This document shows, piece by piece, positions 49,533 to 58,057 of a DNA stretch of 64,000 nucleotides. Position numbers and translations under genes: made by a program. The stretch is taken from the NCBI GenBank assembly GCA_039922875.1, contig JBDTDV010000008.1:1-64000 (forward strand). The letters are read 5' to 3'. The DNA comes from JBDTDV01 sp039922875. GTDB lineage: Bacteria > Actinomycetota > Actinomycetes > Actinomycetales > Microbacteriaceae. The notes under the pieces were generated by a model. It was given only the letters and a program-made list of their open reading frames with translations, was not told the DNA's origin and did not search any database. How positions within the stretch are numbered: the stretch's first letter is position 1; each line of letters starts with the position of its first letter.

Positions 49533-51541
49533 GAGCCTGCTTTCACATGGAGAATATGCACCGGCTCGCCGAAGGCATCCAGGCGAACGTAATTATCGCT
49601 ACCCCAGACCCACTGCGCGCCGGTGACCAGATCGACGACGTCGAACCGTGACATCGGGTCCAGGCCGAGCTTGGTCAGGTCCAGGTGCACGACCGTCTCC
49701 CGCACCGAGTGCGGGTCGAGATTCGCTACGACGATGATCGAGTCAGCCACCCCGGTGCCGGTGAATTCGCCGGCAAGGTGCTTGCTATATACCAGGATCG
49801 CGGCGTCCTCACTGGAGTGGATATCCAGATTGCGTAATTGGCGCAGTGCCGGATGTTCGCGGCGCAACCGGTTGAGCATAGTCAGGTACGGTGCCAGTGA
49901 TTGCCCGAGCTCCGCCGCGCCGGCGTAGTCGCGGGGCCGATACTCGTACTTCTCGTTGTCGATGTACTCCTCCGCGCCGGGGCGGGCAACGTTCTCGAAG
50001 AGTTCAAAGCCAGAGTAGACCCCCCAGCTCGGTGCCCCCGTCGCTGCGATTGCCGCGCGAATCTTGAACGCAGGGGGTCCGCCGAATTGGAGGTACTCGG
50101 TGAGGATGTCCGGGGTGTTCACGAACAGGTTCGGCCGGAAATACGCGGCACTGCCGTGTGCCAGGCCGTCGAGGAATTCTTCCAGCTCCTCGCGGGTGTT
50201 CCGCCAGGTGAAATAGGTATACGACTGCTGAAAGCCGACCATGCCGAGGGTGTTCATCAGAGCGGGGCGGGTGAATGCCTCGGCCAGAAAGACGACGTCT
50301 GGGTATCTGGCGGCGACCTCGTGCAGCAGCCATTCCCAGAAGTCCAACGGTTTGGTGTGCGGATTGTCCACTCGAAAGATCCGCACGCCCGCCTCGATCC
50401 AATGTTTCACGATGCGCAGTACCTCGGCTCGGAGCCCCGCGGGGTCGTTGTCGAAATTGATCGGGTAGATGTCCTGGTATTTCTTCGGCGGGTTTTCCGC
50501 GTAGGCGATCGAACCGTCGGGCAGGGTGGTGAACCACTCCGGATGCTCGGTGACCCAGGGGTGGTCGGGGGAGGCCTGCAGGGCGAGGTCGATCGCCACC
50601 TCGAGGCCGGCCTGTTTCGCCTTGCCGACGAAATAGCCGAAATCCTTCATCGTGCCCAGCTCCGGGTGGATCGCATCGTGACCGCCGTCGGCAGATCCGA
50701 TCGCCCACGGCGATCCCGGGTCGTTCGGGCCGGCATCCAGGGTGTTGTTCGGTCCCTTCCGGAATGAGGTACCGATCGGATGGATCGGCGGCAGATAGAC
50801 CACGTCGAAGCCCATCGCCGCGATGGCCGGCAGCCGTCTGGCCGCGCTGCGCAGAGTACCGCTTTTCCAGGAGCCGTTGGCGTTGCGCTTGGCGCCCTCC
50901 GAACGGGGGAAGAATTCATACCACGAGCCGAGGCCGGCTCTGGCGCGCTCCACCCGGATCTCGTGCGGCCCGGACTCGGAGCTGAGGCTGCTCAGCGGAT
51001 CCAGCGCCGCGATTCGGTCCAGTCGCGGGTCAGAGACGATCTTCAGCCGCGATGGGATGGATGCCGTGGTGTCGGCGAGTCTCTTCGCCGCCGCCTTCAG
51101 GATGCGGCGATCGGCGGCACTTCGAGTGCTCTGGGCACCTGCTGAGGCCAGCAGTAGTGAACCTTCGGCGAACATCAGCTCGACGTCCTGGCCGGACGGT
51201 ATCTTGATGCTGGCATCGTGCACCCAACTGGCGAAGTCGTCACTGAAAGCCAAGATACGGAATTGCCAGACTCCGACGACGGCCAGCTGCCGCGATGTCT
51301 CCCACCGATCGGTGCCTGGCGCAGCCGGATGCATCGGGTGTCTGGTCTGCACTCCGGCCGGATCGGTCAACAGCAGGGCGACGCCGATTTGGCCGTGGCC
51401 CTCCCGAAACGCGGTCGCGCCGAACGGCAGGACTTCCCCGACAAATGCTTTCGCCGGCCACGTGTCGCAGGCGACCCTGGGCGACGGGTCGAGGATGGGG
51501 ATCCTGCCGATGGCCGGAAGGGAGCCGTTATTGGTCGTCAC
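49529..51541 (-). CDS. glgE: Alpha-1,4-glucan--maltose-1-phosphate maltosyltransferase
   Basis: 670 residues, close to the known GlgE length. It transfers maltose from maltose-1-phosphate to alpha-glucan. GH13_3 features are IGRIPILDPSPRV at the N-terminus, YLPPIHPIGTSFRKGPNNTL, IDLALQASPDHPW, IFRVDNPHTKPLDFWEW (nucleophile Asp) and VFLAEAFTRP (acid/base Glu). I chose the GTG at 51541 because TACGGT lies exactly 7 bases upstream. The frame stays open into glgP but that part is not GlgE-like. TreS and maltokinase are not in the window. Confidence 0.95.
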   Translation of the reverse strand: MTTNNGSLPAIGRIPILDPSPRVACDTWPAKAFVGEVLPFGATAFREGHGQIGVALLLTDPAGVQTRHPMHPAAPGTDRWETSRQLAVVGVWQFRILAFSDDFASWVHDASIKIPSGQDVELMFAEGSLLLASAGAQSTRSAADRRILKAAAKRLADTTASIPSRLKIVSDPRLDRIAALDPLSSLSSESGPHEIRVERARAGLGSWYEFFPRSEGAKRNANGSWKSGTLRSAARRLPAIAAMGFDVVYLPPIHPIGTSFRKGPNNTLDAGPNDPGSPWAIGSADGGHDAIHPELGTMKDFGYFVGKAKQAGLEVAIDLALQASPDHPWVTEHPEWFTTLPDGSIAYAENPPKKYQDIYPINFDNDPAGLRAEVLRIVKHWIEAGVRIFRVDNPHTKPLDFWEWLLHEVAARYPDVVFLAEAFTRPALMNTLGMVGFQQSYTYFTWRNTREELEEFLDGLAHGSAAYFRPNLFVNTPDILTEYLQFGGPPAFKIRAAIAATGAPSWGVYSGFELFENVARPGAEEYIDNEKYEYRPRDYAGAAELGQSLAPYLTMLNRLRREHPALRQLRNLDIHSSEDAAILVYSKHLAGEFTGTGVADSIIVVANLDPHSVRETVVHLDLTKLGLDPMSRFDVVDLVTGAQWVWGSDNYVRLDAFGEPVHILHVKAGS

Positions 51542-51548
51542 CTTTTTT

Positions 51549-51554
51549 ACCGTA
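51549..51554 (-). promoter_or_regulatory. -10 box for leaderless glgE-glgB
   Basis: On the minus strand TACGGT is followed by seven bases (AAAAAAG) and then the glgE GTG. No separate ribosome site is needed under the leaderless model. Confidence 0.5.
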
Positions 51555-51592
51555 GCCGCTTGATGTGATTTCCGCGTCACCTGTGGCTCGGC

Positions 51593-51598
51593 TAGTGT
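51593..51598 (+). promoter_or_regulatory. -10 box for leaderless glgP
   Basis: TAGTGT is followed by seven bases and then the glgP GTG at 51606, mirroring the glgE side. Only 64 bases separate the two start codons, so any regulator between them could act on both. Confidence 0.5.
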
Positions 51599-51605
51599 GG
51601 CCCGG

Positions 51606-54179
51606 GTGAAGGCAATCCATCGATTTACCGTCCGCGCCGCCGTACCGCCGGCGTTGTCTGCCCTGGAAGAGCTGGCTGCGAATTTGCGCTGGGCATGGCA
51701 CCAACCCACCCGCGACCTGTTCGGCACTGTCTCACCGAGGCAGTGGCAGGACACCGGTCACGACCCGATCGCGTTACTTGCCGCGGTCAGCCCGGAGCGA
51801 TTGGCGGAACTGGCCGCAGACCCATCGTTTGTGGAGCGGGCCAACCGACAACGCGATGACTTGAACGACTATCTCGGCTCGGCGCGCTGGTATCAGAGCC
51901 TGCCGAAAGACCAAGCGCCGCAGAGCATCGCCTATTTCTCTCCCGAATTCGGTATCGCCGAGGCGTTGCCGCAGTACTCGGGGGGGCTTGGCATCCTTGC
52001 CGGCGATCATTTGAAGAGCGCTTCCGACCTAGGGGTGCCGCTGGTCGGCGTCGGCCTGTTCTACCGGGCTGGCTATTTCAGTCAGGCTATTTCGGCCGAC
52101 GGGTGGCAGCAGGAGAGCTATCCGGAGCTCGACCCGGACGGTCTGCCGCTTTCTGTCCTTCGCCGTGCAGACGGCACCGCAGCCCTGGTGGAACTGGCCA
52201 TGCCGGATGATCGGATCCTGCACGCGCGAGTGTGGCGGACCATGGTCGGTCGGGTGCCTCTGCTGTTGCTGGATGCCGACGTCCCGGCGAACGATGATGA
52301 TCTGCGAACCGTGACAGACCGCCTATACGGCGGCGGTGCCGAACATCGCCTGCAGCAGGAGCTACTGCTGGGCATCGGCGGGGTCAGGGCGTTGAAACTC
52401 TGGGCGGAGTACACCGGTCAGGAGAAACCGTGCGTGTTCCACACCAACGAGGGTCACGCGGGCTTTCTCGGTCTGGAGCGGATCTGTGACCTGATCGCGG
52501 GGGGGCTGACCTTCTCGGAGGCGTTGCAAGTCGTGCGCTCGGGGACGGTTTTCACCACTCACACCCCGGTTGCCGCGGGGATCGACCGGTTCGAGGTCAC
52601 GCTGGTCGAGCGTTACGTCTCGGACGGTTTGCTGCCCGGGGTCAACCTCAGCGACGTGCTCGCCCTCGGCTCGGAGGCGATCGACGGCGCCCCGTCCGGT
52701 GTGTTCAACATGGCCATCATGGGCTTGCGGCTCGGGCAACGGGCCAATGGCGTCTCGAAGCTGCACGGCTCGGTGAGTAGGCGGATGTTCTCGAGCCTCT
52801 GGCCGGGATTCGATCCCGTCGAGGTTCCAATCGGTTCGGTCACCAACGGCGTGCATGCACCCACCTGGACCGATCCGATGCTCACCGCGCTGGCGTCCGA
52901 GAAACTGGGCGCCGCCGACACCACGCTCGCCGATTGGGCATCCGACGCGGTCAGCGACGCGGATCTGTGGTCGGTTCGATCCAGGATGCGCGAACAGCTG
53001 GTGACCGATGCCCGACGCCGGGTCACCGCCGCGTGGCACCACGCCAATCCGGGCCGCGTGATCCCGGAATGGCTGGGTGCGGTGCTCGACCCCGGCATCC
53101 TGACCATCGGCTTCGCGCGTCGGGTGCCGACTTACAAGCGGTTGACCCTGATGTTGCATGACCCGGAGCGCCTGCGCGCGATTCTGCTCAACCCGCAGCG
53201 ACCGGTTCAGCTGGTGATCGCTGGTAAATCGCATCCGGCTGACGATGAGGGTAAGGCGCTGATTCAGAAGCTGGTTCGGTTCGGCCAGGAGCCTGGCCTC
53301 CGCGAGCATCTGGTGTTCCTGCCCGATTACGACATCGGCATGGCCCAGATCCTGTACCCGGGCACCGACGTCTGGCTCAACAATCCGTTGCGGCCCTTGG
53401 AGGCCTGCGGTACCAGCGGTATGAAGGCCGCTCTGAACGGCTCGCTCAACCTGTCCATCTTGGATGGCTGGTGGGATGAATACTTCGACGGAGAGAACGG
53501 GTGGGCGATCCCCAGCGCGGGTTCGTCCGTCGGCGCCGCCGAGCGAGATGCGATCGAGGCGACGGCACTATACGAATTGATCGAACATCGAATCGCCCCG
53601 ACATTCTACGAGCGCGACGAGAACGGTATCCCACGTCGGTGGCTGCACTCGATCCGGCACACGCTGGCCACGCTGTCCGGGGAGCTGAGCGCCGACCGGA
53701 TGGTGCGCCAGTACGTGCAGGAGTTGTATCTCCCGGCAGCCGAATTCGAGCGGCGGATGACCGCTGACGACTACGCCGCCGCACGCGAGTTGGCGAAGTG
53801 GAAGGCGCGGGTTTCCACGGCCTGGCCCGGAGTACGGGTACTCGAGGTGCAGCTGACCGGCGCGGATGCGGCGCCCGAGGTCGGTGACACGCTCTCGGCC
53901 ACCGCCCGGGTAAAGCTCAACGGTCTTGACCCGGACGATGTGTCGGTGGATGTCGTGTTCGGCGTCAGTCGCGACGGAAACGAGCTGGCGGATGCCAGAA
54001 TGCGGCACCTGTACCCGGCATCGACCGGAGCAGGGGAAGCCGACGGCGTTGCCGAGGTGTTCAGCGGCGAATTGGTGCTCAAGCGCGCCGGGTCTATCGG
54101 ATACACGGTGCGGGTCGTGCCGCGCAATGATCTGCTCGCCAGCCCAGCCGAGATGGGGTTGGTGGCCGTAGCAGAGTGA
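51606..54179 (+). CDS. glgP: Alpha-glucan phosphorylase
   Basis: 857 residues of the GT35 type with the actinobacterial N-terminal DUF3417-like region (KAIHRFTVRAAVPPALSALEEL...WAWHQPTRDLFG). The phosphorylase core has HTNEGHAGFLGLERI and TTHTPVAAGIDRF, and the PLP-binding region ACGTSGMKAALNGSLNLS with the Lys. It releases glucose-1-phosphate from glycogen or maltodextrins; some relatives in this subgroup act on maltose-1-phosphate-linked chains. The start at 51606 fits the family N-terminus and the upstream -10. A GTG at 51597 would lie inside the -10. Confidence 0.95.
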   Translation: MKAIHRFTVRAAVPPALSALEELAANLRWAWHQPTRDLFGTVSPRQWQDTGHDPIALLAAVSPERLAELAADPSFVERANRQRDDLNDYLGSARWYQSLPKDQAPQSIAYFSPEFGIAEALPQYSGGLGILAGDHLKSASDLGVPLVGVGLFYRAGYFSQAISADGWQQESYPELDPDGLPLSVLRRADGTAALVELAMPDDRILHARVWRTMVGRVPLLLLDADVPANDDDLRTVTDRLYGGGAEHRLQQELLLGIGGVRALKLWAEYTGQEKPCVFHTNEGHAGFLGLERICDLIAGGLTFSEALQVVRSGTVFTTHTPVAAGIDRFEVTLVERYVSDGLLPGVNLSDVLALGSEAIDGAPSGVFNMAIMGLRLGQRANGVSKLHGSVSRRMFSSLWPGFDPVEVPIGSVTNGVHAPTWTDPMLTALASEKLGAADTTLADWASDAVSDADLWSVRSRMREQLVTDARRRVTAAWHHANPGRVIPEWLGAVLDPGILTIGFARRVPTYKRLTLMLHDPERLRAILLNPQRPVQLVIAGKSHPADDEGKALIQKLVRFGQEPGLREHLVFLPDYDIGMAQILYPGTDVWLNNPLRPLEACGTSGMKAALNGSLNLSILDGWWDEYFDGENGWAIPSAGSSVGAAERDAIEATALYELIEHRIAPTFYERDENGIPRRWLHSIRHTLATLSGELSADRMVRQYVQELYLPAAEFERRMTADDYAAARELAKWKARVSTAWPGVRVLEVQLTGADAAPEVGDTLSATARVKLNGLDPDDVSVDVVFGVSRDGNELADARMRHLYPASTGAGEADGVAEVFSGELVLKRAGSIGYTVRVVPRNDLLASPAEMGLVAVAE

Positions 54180-54194
54180 GTACGGCCGGATTTT

Positions 54195-54689
54195 TCACCT
54201 GCCGATTGCGGCGAGCCGACCGCCGGTCACCGTGAGCAGATCTGCTGGCGCAAGTTCGAGGTCGAAACCACGCCTGCCACCCGATACAAGGATGGTTTCG
54301 AACCGGTCGGCGGTTGCGTCCAGAATCGTGGGCAGGCGCGACTTCTGACCGAACGGGCTGATCCCGCCCAGGACATAGCCGGTCTTCCGCGTGGCGAGCT
54401 CTGGGTCGGCCATCCTGGCCCGTTTCGCGTTCATCGCCGCCGCGAGTCGCTTGAGGTCAAGAGACGTGTTCACCGGCACGATAGCGACGACCAGCGCGGC
54501 ATCCGCCTGTACCACTAGGGTCTTGAAGACGCGCTCCGGGTCAACGCGAAGGGCGCTTGCAGCCTCGAGCCCAAAGCTCGGCAGCGCCGCATCGTGCTCA
54601 TACTGATGTGCGATGAACCGGATTCCTGCGGTCTCCAGCGCTAGCGCCGCCGGCGTACCGGCGTGGCCGGATTGGCGGCCCCTACTCAT
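54195..54689 (-). CDS. ybaK: Cys-tRNA(Pro)/Cys-tRNA(Cys) deacylase YbaK
   Basis: 164 residues of the YbaK/EbsC editing family. Features are TPAALALETAGIRF, the catalytic Lys in VFKTLVVQAD, ATRKTGYVLGGISPFGQKSRLPTILD and the C-terminal SGGRRGFDLELAPADLL. It clears Cys mischarged on tRNA(Pro). An in-frame GTG at 54707 overlaps the glgX stop by 4 bases and is an alternative start through coupling. Confidence 0.93.
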   Translation of the reverse strand: MSRGRQSGHAGTPAALALETAGIRFIAHQYEHDAALPSFGLEAASALRVDPERVFKTLVVQADAALVVAIVPVNTSLDLKRLAAAMNAKRARMADPELATRKTGYVLGGISPFGQKSRLPTILDATADRFETILVSGGRRGFDLELAPADLLTVTGGRLAAIGR

Positions 54690-54703
54690 CGTGATCTCGC
54701 TGC

Positions 54704-56776
54704 TCACGGGACGCAGCGGTAGAGCTGCATCGAGGTTGCGGTGACGGTGACCGTGCTTCCTGGCGGGCATTCAACGGCGCGTTCGGTCACCGCGGGCATC
54801 GCACTGTCCCAGAGCAAACGGTATCCGGTGACGCCGTCGGGTCGTGGCAAGGTCACTGGAACATCCGTCTCGGCCCCATGCACGATCAACATGATGCGAT
54901 TGAAATCCTCCGTTTCGGGAGTCGATGATGCCAGGTATTGCAGAGTTCGGTTCGTCAGGGAGTTCCAGTCGTGCTCATCCATGATCGTGCCACTCGCGTC
55001 GTACCAGTCCATCTGGCTGGATCCGGGTGTAATGGCGCCGGAGACTCCGTACCGGCTCGGCCGCAGCGCCGGATTGGACGCGCGCAGGGCGATCAGGTGT
55101 CTGACCGTCTCGGTCAACTCGCGTTGCCAGGGCTGGTGGTTCCAATCGAGCCAGACCAGCTCGTCGTCGTGGCAATAGGCATTGTTGTTTCCGGCCTGGC
55201 TGCGGCCGAACTCGTCGCCGGCGACGATCATCGGCACGCCTGCCGACAGCAGCACGCTGCCCAGCAGATTCCGGATCGCCTTGCGCCGGGTGGCGATGAT
55301 CCCGGCATCCGCCGTCGGCCCCTCCGCACCGTGATTGAATGACCGGTTATCGTCGGTGCCGTCCCGGTTTCCCTCGCCGTTGGCCTCGTTATGCTTTCGG
55401 TTATAAGCGGTCAGGTCGGCGGTGGTGAATCCGTCGTGAGCCGCGACGAAGTTTACCGAGGCCAGCGGTGCGCGGTCGGCCCCAAAGACGTTTGATGAGC
55501 CGGCGAGGATGGTGGCGAATCGGCCGATCCCCGACGGCGCAGCACCGTGGGCGCGGAAATCTGCGATGTCGCGCAGCCAGAAGTCCCGCACCCGGTCGCG
55601 GAAGTGATCGTTCCACTCGGAGTATCGCGCCGGGAAATTACCGGTCTGCCATCCGCCAGGGCCCAGATCCCAAGGTTCGGCGATCATTTTCACGTCGGCC
55701 AGCGCTGGGTCATCGGCGATCGCGGTCAAAAGCGGATGCTCTGGGGTGTATGCGCCGCTCTGGTCGCGACCGAGCACGGTTGCCAGATCGAATCGGAACC
55801 CGTCGACTTGCACCTGGTTCGCCCAGTACCGCAGCGAATCCAGCACTAGTCGTTGCGGTACTGGGTGGCCGAAATTGACGGTGTTTCCGCATCCAGTCAG
55901 GTCGAGGTAACCGCCGGAGTCGGTCAGTCGGTAATAGCCTGCGTTGTCGAGTCCACGGAAACTGGTGCGCGGGCCACCGAGCCCTTCTTCTGAGGTGTGG
56001 TTGTACACCACATCGAGGATGACTTCCAGGCCCGCCTCGTGCAGCAGCTTCACCATGCCCTTGAACTCGCGCAGGATTGCGGATGGCCCGTTCGCGCGCG
56101 CCTGCCGGGTGGCGTATGCCGCGTGCGGGGTGAAGAAGTTCAGGGTGTTGTACCCCCAGTAATTGACCAGGCCGTCTTTGAGCAGCCGATGCTCAGAGAC
56201 GAACGCGTGCACCGGCAGTAGTTCGATGGCAGTGATGCCGAGTCCGGTCAAATAATCCAGAGTCGCCTCATGGGCAAGCCCGGCATAGGTGCCGCGGAGT
56301 TCCTCTGGCACCGCGCGGTTCAGCTCGCTGATCCCTTTCACGTGCGCCTCGTACACGACGGTGCGATCCAGCGGGGTGCCGGGTTTCGTTGAGCCGTTCC
56401 AGTCGAAGCCGTCATCAACCACAGCCGAGCGCCACTGGTTCGAAGCGTTTTGGATCAGTCCACGCGAATACGGCTCAAGCAGCAGCCGCTTCGGATGGAA
56501 GACGTTCTGCGCGGAGCTGGGCCCGGACGCGCGGAGGGCGTATACGGCACCGGGTACCAAGCGATGAGAGAACGCCGACCAGACGTGTTCCTGGTTGCGC
56601 TCAAGCTGGGTCGCCTCGACCACTCGACCGTGCCCATGCGCGTCGAAGATGCACAGCTCTATCGCGGTCGCAGCTTCTGACCAGACCCGCACCGTGCCAC
56701 CGCGCCCATCGGTTCGAACGCCCAAATTCGCCAGCGCATCGACCGGGGTTTCGGCCAGCTGATACGGGTAGGTCAT
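54704..56776 (-). CDS. glgX: Glycogen debranching enzyme
   Basis: 690 residues of GH13_11. Motifs are VVYEAHVKGISELN, DVVYNHTSEEGLGGPRTSFRG, GFRFDLATVLGRD (nucleophile Asp), MIAEPWDLGPGGWQTGNFP (acid/base Glu) and FVAAHDGFTTADLTAYN. It hydrolyses alpha-1,6 branches left by phosphorylase. I use the ATG at 56776, which has TACTCT exactly 7 bases upstream; an ATG at 56797 would lie beyond that box and overlap nifS. Confidence 0.95.
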   Translation of the reverse strand: MTYPYQLAETPVDALANLGVRTDGRGGTVRVWSEAATAIELCIFDAHGHGRVVEATQLERNQEHVWSAFSHRLVPGAVYALRASGPSSAQNVFHPKRLLLEPYSRGLIQNASNQWRSAVVDDGFDWNGSTKPGTPLDRTVVYEAHVKGISELNRAVPEELRGTYAGLAHEATLDYLTGLGITAIELLPVHAFVSEHRLLKDGLVNYWGYNTLNFFTPHAAYATRQARANGPSAILREFKGMVKLLHEAGLEVILDVVYNHTSEEGLGGPRTSFRGLDNAGYYRLTDSGGYLDLTGCGNTVNFGHPVPQRLVLDSLRYWANQVQVDGFRFDLATVLGRDQSGAYTPEHPLLTAIADDPALADVKMIAEPWDLGPGGWQTGNFPARYSEWNDHFRDRVRDFWLRDIADFRAHGAAPSGIGRFATILAGSSNVFGADRAPLASVNFVAAHDGFTTADLTAYNRKHNEANGEGNRDGTDDNRSFNHGAEGPTADAGIIATRRKAIRNLLGSVLLSAGVPMIVAGDEFGRSQAGNNNAYCHDDELVWLDWNHQPWQRELTETVRHLIALRASNPALRPSRYGVSGAITPGSSQMDWYDASGTIMDEHDWNSLTNRTLQYLASSTPETEDFNRIMLIVHGAETDVPVTLPRPDGVTGYRLLWDSAMPAVTERAVECPPGSTVTVTATSMQLYRCVP

Positions 56777-56782
56777 GCGTTC

Positions 56783-56788
56783 TAGAGT
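56783..56788 (+). promoter_or_regulatory. -10 box for leaderless nifS, overlapping the glgX -10
   Basis: TAGAGT ends 7 bases before the nifS ATG. Five of its bases are shared with the minus-strand TACTCT box of glgX. Confidence 0.5.
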
Positions 56789-56789
56789 A
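56784..56789 (-). promoter_or_regulatory. -10 box for leaderless glgX, overlapping the nifS -10
   Basis: On the minus strand TACTCT ends 7 bases before the glgX ATG at 56776. The two boxes overlap on opposite strands within the sequence CTAGAGTAG. Confidence 0.5.
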
Positions 56790-56795
56790 GTTAAC

Positions 56796-58025
56796 ATGCC
56801 CGTCTACCTCGATCACGCGGCCACCACCCCGATGCTGCCGGCTGCTATCGCGGCATACGCCGCGGCAGCAGCTGCGGTGGGAAACCCGTCGTCGATCCAC
56901 GGTTATGGGCAAAATGCGAAGCGGATGCTGGAGGAAGCCCGCGAGCAGATCGCCGAGACACTCGGTTGCGACCCCATCGAGATCGTCTTCACTTCGGGGG
57001 GGACCGAGGCGGTGAACTCGGCGATCAAGGGCCTGTACTGGGCGCGGAACCCATCGGTGTCCGGCGCCTTCGCACCGGCTCGTCCAAGGATCCTCATTCC
57101 CGGCGGGGAGCATCACGCGACTATTGATGCTGCGCAGTGGCTTCAGCAGTACCAGGGCGCCCAGATCACCTGGCTGCCGCTGGACCGGCAGGGTCGGGTT
57201 CGGCTGGAGGCCGTGGCCACGGAATTGGACACCGACCCGGAATCTATCGCGCTGATCAGCATGCTGTGGGCGAACAACGAGGTGGGAACCATTCAGCCCG
57301 TTGAGGAGATCGCGGCGCTCGCCGCCTCGTGCGGCGTTCCGCTGCATGTGGATGCCGTGGCGACCTACGGCCAGCTGCCGATTGACTTCGGGCAGATCCG
57401 GCTGGACACCGGTGGCGGTGCCGCCGGCCTCGTGGCAATCAGCGTCTCCGCACACAAGATCGGCGGGCCGGTCGGGATCGGCGCGCTGGTCCTGTCCCGC
57501 CGGACCGCGATCGCGCCATTGATTCACGGCGGTGGGCAGCAGCGGCAGGTGCGCAGCGGCACCCAGGATGTGGCGGCGGCGGTCTCATTCGCGGTTGCGG
57601 CATCCGCTGCCGCGGCGCGCCTAAGCGACGAGGCGATCCGGCTGCGCGGACTGCGCGATCGGGTGATCGACGGGGTGCTGAAGGCCGTACCCGGTGCGAC
57701 GCTGAACGGAGTGCGCGACGGGCGCCTCCCGGGCAACGCGCACTTCTCCTTCCCGGGTTGCGAGGGCGACTCCCTGCTGTTCCTTCTTGACGTGGCCGGG
57801 GTCGCGGTCTCGACGGGCTCGGCCTGTCAGGCCGGGATCCCGGAGCCCTCGCACGTGCTGCACGCGATGGGGCGTACCGATCTCCAGGCACGCGGCGCGC
57901 TGCGGATCACACTCGGGCACACCAGCACGCCCGCCGACGTCGACGCGTTTCTGGCAGCATTACCCGAGGCGTTTGTCCGGGCCTCCCGGGCCGGTTTCGC
58001 CGATCGGGTCGTGACACTGCCCTGA
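56796..58025 (+). CDS. Cysteine desulfurase (NifS/IscS type)
   Basis: 409 residues of a class V PLP enzyme that makes a persulfide from cysteine. It begins VYLDHAATTPML. The Schiff-base Lys is in SVSAHKIGG (Lys221), and the catalytic Cys is in STGSACQAG (Cys344). It lies directly before mnmA, so its main job is probably sulfur delivery for tRNA 2-thiouridine; a role in Fe-S assembly is possible. The start fits the TAGAGT box 7 bases upstream. Confidence 0.94.
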   Translation: MPVYLDHAATTPMLPAAIAAYAAAAAAVGNPSSIHGYGQNAKRMLEEAREQIAETLGCDPIEIVFTSGGTEAVNSAIKGLYWARNPSVSGAFAPARPRILIPGGEHHATIDAAQWLQQYQGAQITWLPLDRQGRVRLEAVATELDTDPESIALISMLWANNEVGTIQPVEEIAALAASCGVPLHVDAVATYGQLPIDFGQIRLDTGGGAAGLVAISVSAHKIGGPVGIGALVLSRRTAIAPLIHGGGQQRQVRSGTQDVAAAVSFAVAASAAAARLSDEAIRLRGLRDRVIDGVLKAVPGATLNGVRDGRLPGNAHFSFPGCEGDSLLFLLDVAGVAVSTGSACQAGIPEPSHVLHAMGRTDLQARGALRITLGHTSTPADVDAFLAALPEAFVRASRAGFADRVVTLP

Positions 58026-58045
58026 GTCCGCGTTCGCGTGGTCGT

Positions 58046-58051
58046 TACACT
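58046..58051 (+). promoter_or_regulatory. -10 box for leaderless mnmA
   Basis: TACACT ends 6 bases before the mnmA GTG, with no ribosome site in the 32-base gap after nifS. Confidence 0.45.
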
Positions 58052-58057
58052 TGACGG

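Noticed and set aside
51542..51754. A longer GlgE N-terminus overlapping glgP.
   Set aside because: The extension lacks GlgE similarity and crosses the promoter and start of the divergent gene.
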